A DNA stretch of 10,378 bases from Chryseobacterium gleum (GTDB lineage: Bacteria > Bacteroidota > Bacteroidia > Flavobacteriales_D > Crocinitomicaceae), in the NCBI GenBank assembly GCA_943326825.2, contig CALPUT020000056.1, positions 1-10,378 of the forward strand, in the 5' to 3' direction. Position numbers and translations under genes: made by a program. Positions 7,586 to 10,378 of this stretch are shown here, in pieces (positions within the stretch are counted from its first letter, which is position 1; each line of letters begins with the position of its first letter). The notes beneath the pieces are model-generated. The model was given only the letters and a program-made list of their open reading frames with translations, did no database searches and was not told where the DNA came from.

Positions 7586-8032
7586 ATGGAAAAAATAATA
7601 ATTGGAAGAAAAGATAAAGTAGACTTACCTGATTTTGGACTAGAGAATATTCATGTGAAAGTTGATTCAGGTGCATATTCTTGTTCGATTGATTGTCATT
7701 ATTATCAGGAAATTGAAAAAGATGGTCAAAAAGTATTAGAAGTGATATTTTTGGAAGATAATCACCTTTTGTACACTGGTGATAGATATTATTTCCCATT
7801 ATATAGATTGAAAAGAGTAAAATCATCGATTGGAAAAGTTCAAGATCGTTTTTTTATTCAAGGCAAAATTGTGGTTTTTGGAAAAGAATACGAAACAGAA
7901 TTCTCTTTATCTAAACGTCACGAGATGAAAAATCCAATATTAATTGGCCGTAAATTATTGAATAAGGAATTTTTAGTCGATTCATCTTTGATTAATTTGT
8001 CTTACAAACACAAAAAGAAAATGAGGACATAA
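7586..8032 (+). CDS. RimB-like / Zn_protease family (PF05618) retropepsin-like protein linked to RimK
   Basis: 148 residues. The N-terminus IIIGRKDKVDLPDFGLENIH, followed by VKVDSGAYSCSID (24-36), matches the family called 'ATP-dependent zinc protease' or RimK-associated retropepsin-like protease. The DSG at 27-29 corresponds to the DTG/DSG catalytic Asp of aspartic proteases. The C-terminal family signature is RHEMKNPILIGRKLLNKEFLVD (from residue 111). In Pseudomonas the related RimB is reported to act with RimK on glutamylated ribosomal protein S6. The gene is 74 bp upstream of rimK on the same strand, which supports that link. The name 'zinc protease' is historical, and I see no zinc-binding HExxH. 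The start ATG follows TTTTGTCTTAGTAG with no SD; the upstream ATG at 7558 is in another frame. The gene ends with tandem TAA codons. Confidence 0.88.
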   Translation: MEKIIIGRKDKVDLPDFGLENIHVKVDSGAYSCSIDCHYYQEIEKDGQKVLEVIFLEDNHLLYTGDRYYFPLYRLKRVKSSIGKVQDRFFIQGKIVVFGKEYETEFSLSKRHEMKNPILIGRKLLNKEFLVDSSLINLSYKHKKKMRT

Positions 8033-8071
8033 TAAGGTATATAAATACATTCGAAAAATAGTAAATAAGAA

Positions 8072-8081
8072 GCGATATCGC
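8072..8081. repeat. Perfect 10-bp palindrome GCGATATCGC upstream of rimK
   Basis: GCGATATCGC is its own reverse complement, lies in the 74-bp gap between rimB and rimK, and stands out as G/C-containing in an A/T-rich stretch. It could be a small regulator site or chance. It has no loop, so it is not a terminator. Confidence 0.35.
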
Positions 8082-8093
8082 ATTACAATAAAT

Positions 8094-8101
8094 AGGAAGG
8101 A
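8094..8101 (+). promoter_or_regulatory. Shine-Dalgarno-like leader of rimK (AGGAAGGA)
   Basis: AGGAAGGA ends 5 bases before the rimK ATG and contains AAGGA, complementary to the usual 16S 3' tail. None of the other starts in this window has a comparable element, as expected in Bacteroidota, where SD use is rare. It supports the 8107 start. Confidence 0.6.
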
Positions 8102-8106
8102 AATAG

Positions 8107-8985
8107 ATGAAAATTGCCATATTATCACGTAACACAAATTTGTATTCTACACAACGATTAGTAGAAGCTGCTCGAAGTAGAGGACATGAAGCGAATGTGA
8201 TTGATCATTTAAAATGTAATATCGAAATTGAACAAACTGGACCATCATTGTATTATGGGGATCATTATTTAGAAGGATATGATGCAGTTATTCCCAGGAT
8301 TGGAGCGTCAGTAACTTTTTATGGTACAGCAGTTGTTCGTCAGTTTGAAATGATGGAAGTATTCTCGGCTGTTGGTTCTAGAGGAATAATTCATTCTAGA
8401 GACAAATTAAGATGTTTACAAGTTCTTTCCCGTGAAGGATTGGGATTGCCAAAAACAGTTTTCACGAATTATTCTAGAAACGTTGAACATGTTGTTGAAT
8501 CAGCAGGAGGAGCTCCCGTTGTTTTAAAATTATTGGAAGGAACTCAAGGTTTGGGTGTTGTTTTGGCTGAAAATCAAAATGCTGCTCAATCTGTTTTAGA
8601 AGCATTTAATGGTTTGAAAGCAAGGGTAATTGTTCAAGAGTTTATTAAAGAGGCAAAAGGAGCTGATGTTAGAGCATTTGTTGTTGATGGAGAAGTTGTA
8701 GGAGCTATGAAACGTCAGGGTAAACCAGGAGAATTCCGATCAAATTTACATAGAGGAGGTAGTTCGAGAATAATTGAATTGACCGAAGAAGAAAAAGACA
8801 CTGCAATTAGAGCTGCAGAAGCTGTCGGTTTAGGTATAGCGGGTGTAGATTTATTACAATCCGAAAGAGGACCGTTGGTGTTAGAGGTTAATTCTTCTCC
8901 TGGTTTGGAAGGGATTGAAAAAACAACAGGCACAGATATTGCTGGAAAAATCATTCAATATATTGAACGAAACGTTAAGAAATGA
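8107..8985 (+). CDS. rimK: RimK: ribosomal protein S6 (bS6) L-glutamate ligase, ATP-grasp
   Basis: 292 residues, close to the roughly 300 of E. coli RimK. It has the RimK pre-ATP-grasp start MKIAILSRNTNLYSTQRLVE, the family segment YDAVIPRIGASVTFYGTAVVRQFE, and an ATP-grasp core. In the core are VVLKLLEGTQGLGV (138-151, Lys141 for ATP), QEFIKEAKGADVRAFVV (177-193), MKRQGKPGEFRSNLHRGG (201-218), GVDLL (246-250, Asp248) and LVLEVNSSPGLEGIE (257-271, with Glu260 and Asn262). Asp248, Glu260 and Asn262 are the metal ligands. RimK adds glutamates to the C-terminus of bS6 using ATP; E. coli RimK can also make poly-alpha-glutamate. All catalytic residues are present. The stop overlaps the next ATG by four bases (ATGA), implying translational coupling to the AstE-like gene. 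Whether bS6 here carries a suitable C-terminus cannot be seen from this window. Confidence 0.95.
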   Translation: MKIAILSRNTNLYSTQRLVEAARSRGHEANVIDHLKCNIEIEQTGPSLYYGDHYLEGYDAVIPRIGASVTFYGTAVVRQFEMMEVFSAVGSRGIIHSRDKLRCLQVLSREGLGLPKTVFTNYSRNVEHVVESAGGAPVVLKLLEGTQGLGVVLAENQNAAQSVLEAFNGLKARVIVQEFIKEAKGADVRAFVVDGEVVGAMKRQGKPGEFRSNLHRGGSSRIIELTEEEKDTAIRAAEAVGLGIAGVDLLQSERGPLVLEVNSSPGLEGIEKTTGTDIAGKIIQYIERNVKK

Positions 8986-9950
8986 ATCTAAAACATAAAA
9001 AGTTTGTAATTCTGAATGAAGAAATTCATCCAGGAAAGGGAGCTCAATTAAATTTAGAAGTAGCACATTTACATACACATACACCTGTTCAGGTTCCTGT
9101 GATTGTGGAGCGTGGAAAAGTGGATGGACCGGTTGTTTTATTAATGGCAGGAATGCATGGTGATGAAATAAACGGTATGGAAATTATCCGTAGAGTTATT
9201 CGAAAAGGATACAATAAACCAACTGAAGGAATTATTATCTGTATACCTGTTTTTAATATTTTTGGATTTTTGAATGTAATGCGTGTCCTACCTGATGGTC
9301 GGGATTTGAATCGTAGTTTTCCAGGGGCAAAAAACGGTTCTTTAGCAAGTCAATTTGCATATCATTTCATGAAGGAAATAGCTCCAAAAGTTGATTATGT
9401 AATTGATTTTCATACGGGATCTGCACAGCGAAATAATATGGCGCAAATTCGTTGTGTATTTAAAGATAATGAAAGTATGGAGTTGGCTCGGATTTTTAAT
9501 CCACCCTTTATTATCCATTCAGCTTATATTGCTAAATCTATTCGAGAATCGATGAGTAAAAGAGGTAAAAAGATTCTTTTATTTGAAGGCGGTAAAACGA
9601 ATAGTATTGAAGAAGGAATTGTAAAAGAAGGAGTTGATGGAATTAAACGCTTTTTGAATCATTTGAACATGCGTTCATTTAAAGAGGTTGGTAATCATCA
9701 TCATCCAGTTTATATAAAAGAGCATAAATGGCTAAGAGCTCCTAATTCAGGAATGTTTCAAACGGCTGTAAAAAACGGTGATAAAGTAGAAGTAGGAACT
9801 ATTTTGGGCATGGTAACTGATCCGTTTGGTAAAATTGAGAAAAGAATTAAATCTCCAATGGAAGGTTATGTTTTTTGTATAAATGAATCTCCAGTAGTTA
9901 ATAAAGGTGATGCTATTTTCCATATAGGAGCAAAAGTAGAATATCTATAA
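8982..9950 (+). CDS. AstE/AspA family (succinylglutamate desuccinylase/aspartoacylase) zinc hydrolase coupled to rimK
   Basis: 322 residues, M14-related. The zinc site is visible as MAGMHGDE (55-62, His59 and Glu62) and DFHTG (142-146, His144). RVLPDGRDLNRSFPG (101-115, with Asn110 and Arg111) is the substrate-binding segment, and LLFEGGK (199-205) carries the likely catalytic Glu202. Residues about 250-316 (LRAPNSGMF, GDKVEVGTILG, SPMEGYV, VNKGDAIF) form the small beta-barrel typical of this family's C-terminus. Family members release an acyl or amino-acid group from an N-acylated amino acid or peptide, classically succinylglutamate or N-acetylaspartate. No arginine-succinyltransferase (ast) genes are nearby, so the catabolic AstE role is unlikely. 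The ATGA overlap with rimK points instead to a substrate made by RimK, such as glutamate tails, which is inference. Zinc ligands look intact. The start ATG is inside rimK and has no SD. Confidence 0.9.
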   Translation: MNLKHKKFVILNEEIHPGKGAQLNLEVAHLHTHTPVQVPVIVERGKVDGPVVLLMAGMHGDEINGMEIIRRVIRKGYNKPTEGIIICIPVFNIFGFLNVMRVLPDGRDLNRSFPGAKNGSLASQFAYHFMKEIAPKVDYVIDFHTGSAQRNNMAQIRCVFKDNESMELARIFNPPFIIHSAYIAKSIRESMSKRGKKILLFEGGKTNSIEEGIVKEGVDGIKRFLNHLNMRSFKEVGNHHHPVYIKEHKWLRAPNSGMFQTAVKNGDKVEVGTILGMVTDPFGKIEKRIKSPMEGYVFCINESPVVNKGDAIFHIGAKVEYL

Positions 9951-9961
9951 GTATTTATAAC

Positions 9962-9997
9962 GCAAAGCTAGAATATAAAGAGATTTACTAGTTTTGC
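9962..9997. repeat. 10-bp inverted repeat overlapping the likely panB promoter
   Basis: GCAAAGCTAG (9962-9971) pairs with CTAGTTTTGC (9988-9997) at nine Watson-Crick positions plus one G-T, across a 16-base spacer. The right arm contains the candidate -7 box. It lies just after the rimK operon, but no T-run follows it, so it is a poor terminator and a better candidate operator or leader structure. Confidence 0.5.
9989..9996 (+). promoter_or_regulatory. Candidate -7 box (TAGTTTTG) for panB
   Basis: TAGTTTTG matches TAnnTTTG fully and lies 22 bases before the panB ATG, predicting a start near 10001-10003 and a leader under 20 bases. No TTG -33 element is found at 17-23 bp. The box lies within the right arm of the dyad 9962-9997. 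Confidence 0.4.
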
Positions 9998-10018
9998 ACG
10001 ACTAAACGAAAAAATACA

Positions 10019-10378
10019 ATGTCAGTACATTCTGAAATAAAAAAAGTAACAACGCATACGTTACAAGAAATGAAAAATACTGGTCGTAAAATTACGATGT
10101 TAACAGGTTACGATTTTTCTATGGCTCGAATCATTGATACAGCTGGAATAGATGTTATTTTGGTCGGGGATTCAGCTTCAAATGTAATGGCGGGACATGA
10201 AACAACATTACCAATTACGTTAGATCAAATGATTTATCATGCTTCTTCTGTTGTTAGAGCTGTAAATAGAGCGTTGGTTGTTGTAGATATGCCGTTTGGT
10301 TCATATCAAGGAAATTCGAAAGAGGCATTGTCAAGTGCGATTCGTATTATGAAAGAATCAGGTGGTCATTCTGTAAAA
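10019..10378 (+). CDS. panB: PanB: 3-methyl-2-oxobutanoate (ketopantoate) hydroxymethyltransferase, C-terminus cut off by window edge
   Basis: The first 120 codons are visible from the ATG at 10019 and the frame is open to the right edge. The family is usually about 265-275 residues, so less than half is seen. Diagnostic stretches are KITMLTGYDFSMARIIDTAG (24-43), ILVGDSASNVMAGHETTLPI (47-66) and VVDMPFGSY (88-96). Asp51 and Asp90 are the expected first two metal ligands; the third acidic ligand lies beyond the window. The enzyme moves a hydroxymethyl group from 5,10-methylene-tetrahydrofolate to 2-ketoisovalerate, the first committed step to pantothenate and CoA, in the cytoplasm. It begins 68 bp after the AstE-like gene with its own candidate promoter, so it is probably a separate unit. 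Confidence 0.96.
   Translation, partial: MSVHSEIKKVTTHTLQEMKNTGRKITMLTGYDFSMARIIDTAGIDVILVGDSASNVMAGHETTLPITLDQMIYHASSVVRAVNRALVVVDMPFGSYQGNSKEALSSAIRIMKESGGHSVK

Noticed and set aside
7548..7826. 92-codon minus-strand frame opposite the rimB-like gene
   Set aside because: It is a shadow of a gene with clear family motifs; the translation is low-complexity and hydrophobic without a domain.
8982..9950. Reading the hydrolase as AstE of arginine succinyltransferase catabolism
   Set aside because: No other ast genes are present, and the gene is translationally coupled to rimK, so only the family assignment is kept.

Overview
The window is about 10.4 kb of AT-rich DNA that is densely coded and carries only chromosomal genes. 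It looks like a Bacteroidota chromosome, most likely a flavobacterium in the broad sense. The grounds are a four-domain PorE/OmpA-type envelope protein ending its signal peptide in the typical FSQ, a long secreted Asp-box (VPS10/sortilin-like) protein, mostly Shine-Dalgarno-free starts with A/T-rich leaders, and several upstream boxes fitting the Bacteroidota -7 consensus TAnnTTTG. Genus cannot be decided from this sequence. I see no IS element, tRNA, rRNA, CRISPR array or phage gene.

Left part (1-4808): a minus-strand gene for a secreted beta-propeller protein with many Asp boxes runs off the left edge with 773 codons visible. It is divergent, across a 229-bp gap, from a complete 752-residue protein with the order signal peptide, TPR-like helices, five PD40-type blades, a CarboxypepD_reg-like domain, a Lys-rich linker and an OmpA peptidoglycan-binding domain. 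That is the order reported for PorE of the type IX secretion system.

Middle (4859-7376): three minus-strand genes. The first is a six-TM histidine-kinase-like protein with an intact HisKA_2 phospho-acceptor His but a badly degenerate ATP-binding half, apparently starting at TTG. Upstream of it is a membrane-anchored GH25 muramidase. Upstream of that is rplS (ribosomal protein bL19), which is closed by a clear intrinsic terminator.

Right part (7586-9950): a plus-strand three-gene set. It encodes a RimB/Zn_protease-family retropepsin-like protein, RimK (ribosomal protein bS6 glutamate ligase) and an AstE/AspA-family zinc hydrolase whose ATG overlaps the rimK stop. It reads as a writer plus two candidate editing or erasing enzymes for C-terminal glutamylation. 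rimK is the only gene here with an SD-like leader. The start of panB (pantothenate/CoA synthesis) follows and is cut by the right edge; its likely promoter overlaps a 10-bp dyad.

The observations most worth pursuing are the RimB-RimK-AstE set with its SD-like leader, the likely pseudo-histidine-kinase, and the PorE-like protein that lacks a lipobox. All functions are inferred from motifs read by eye; no database search was possible.
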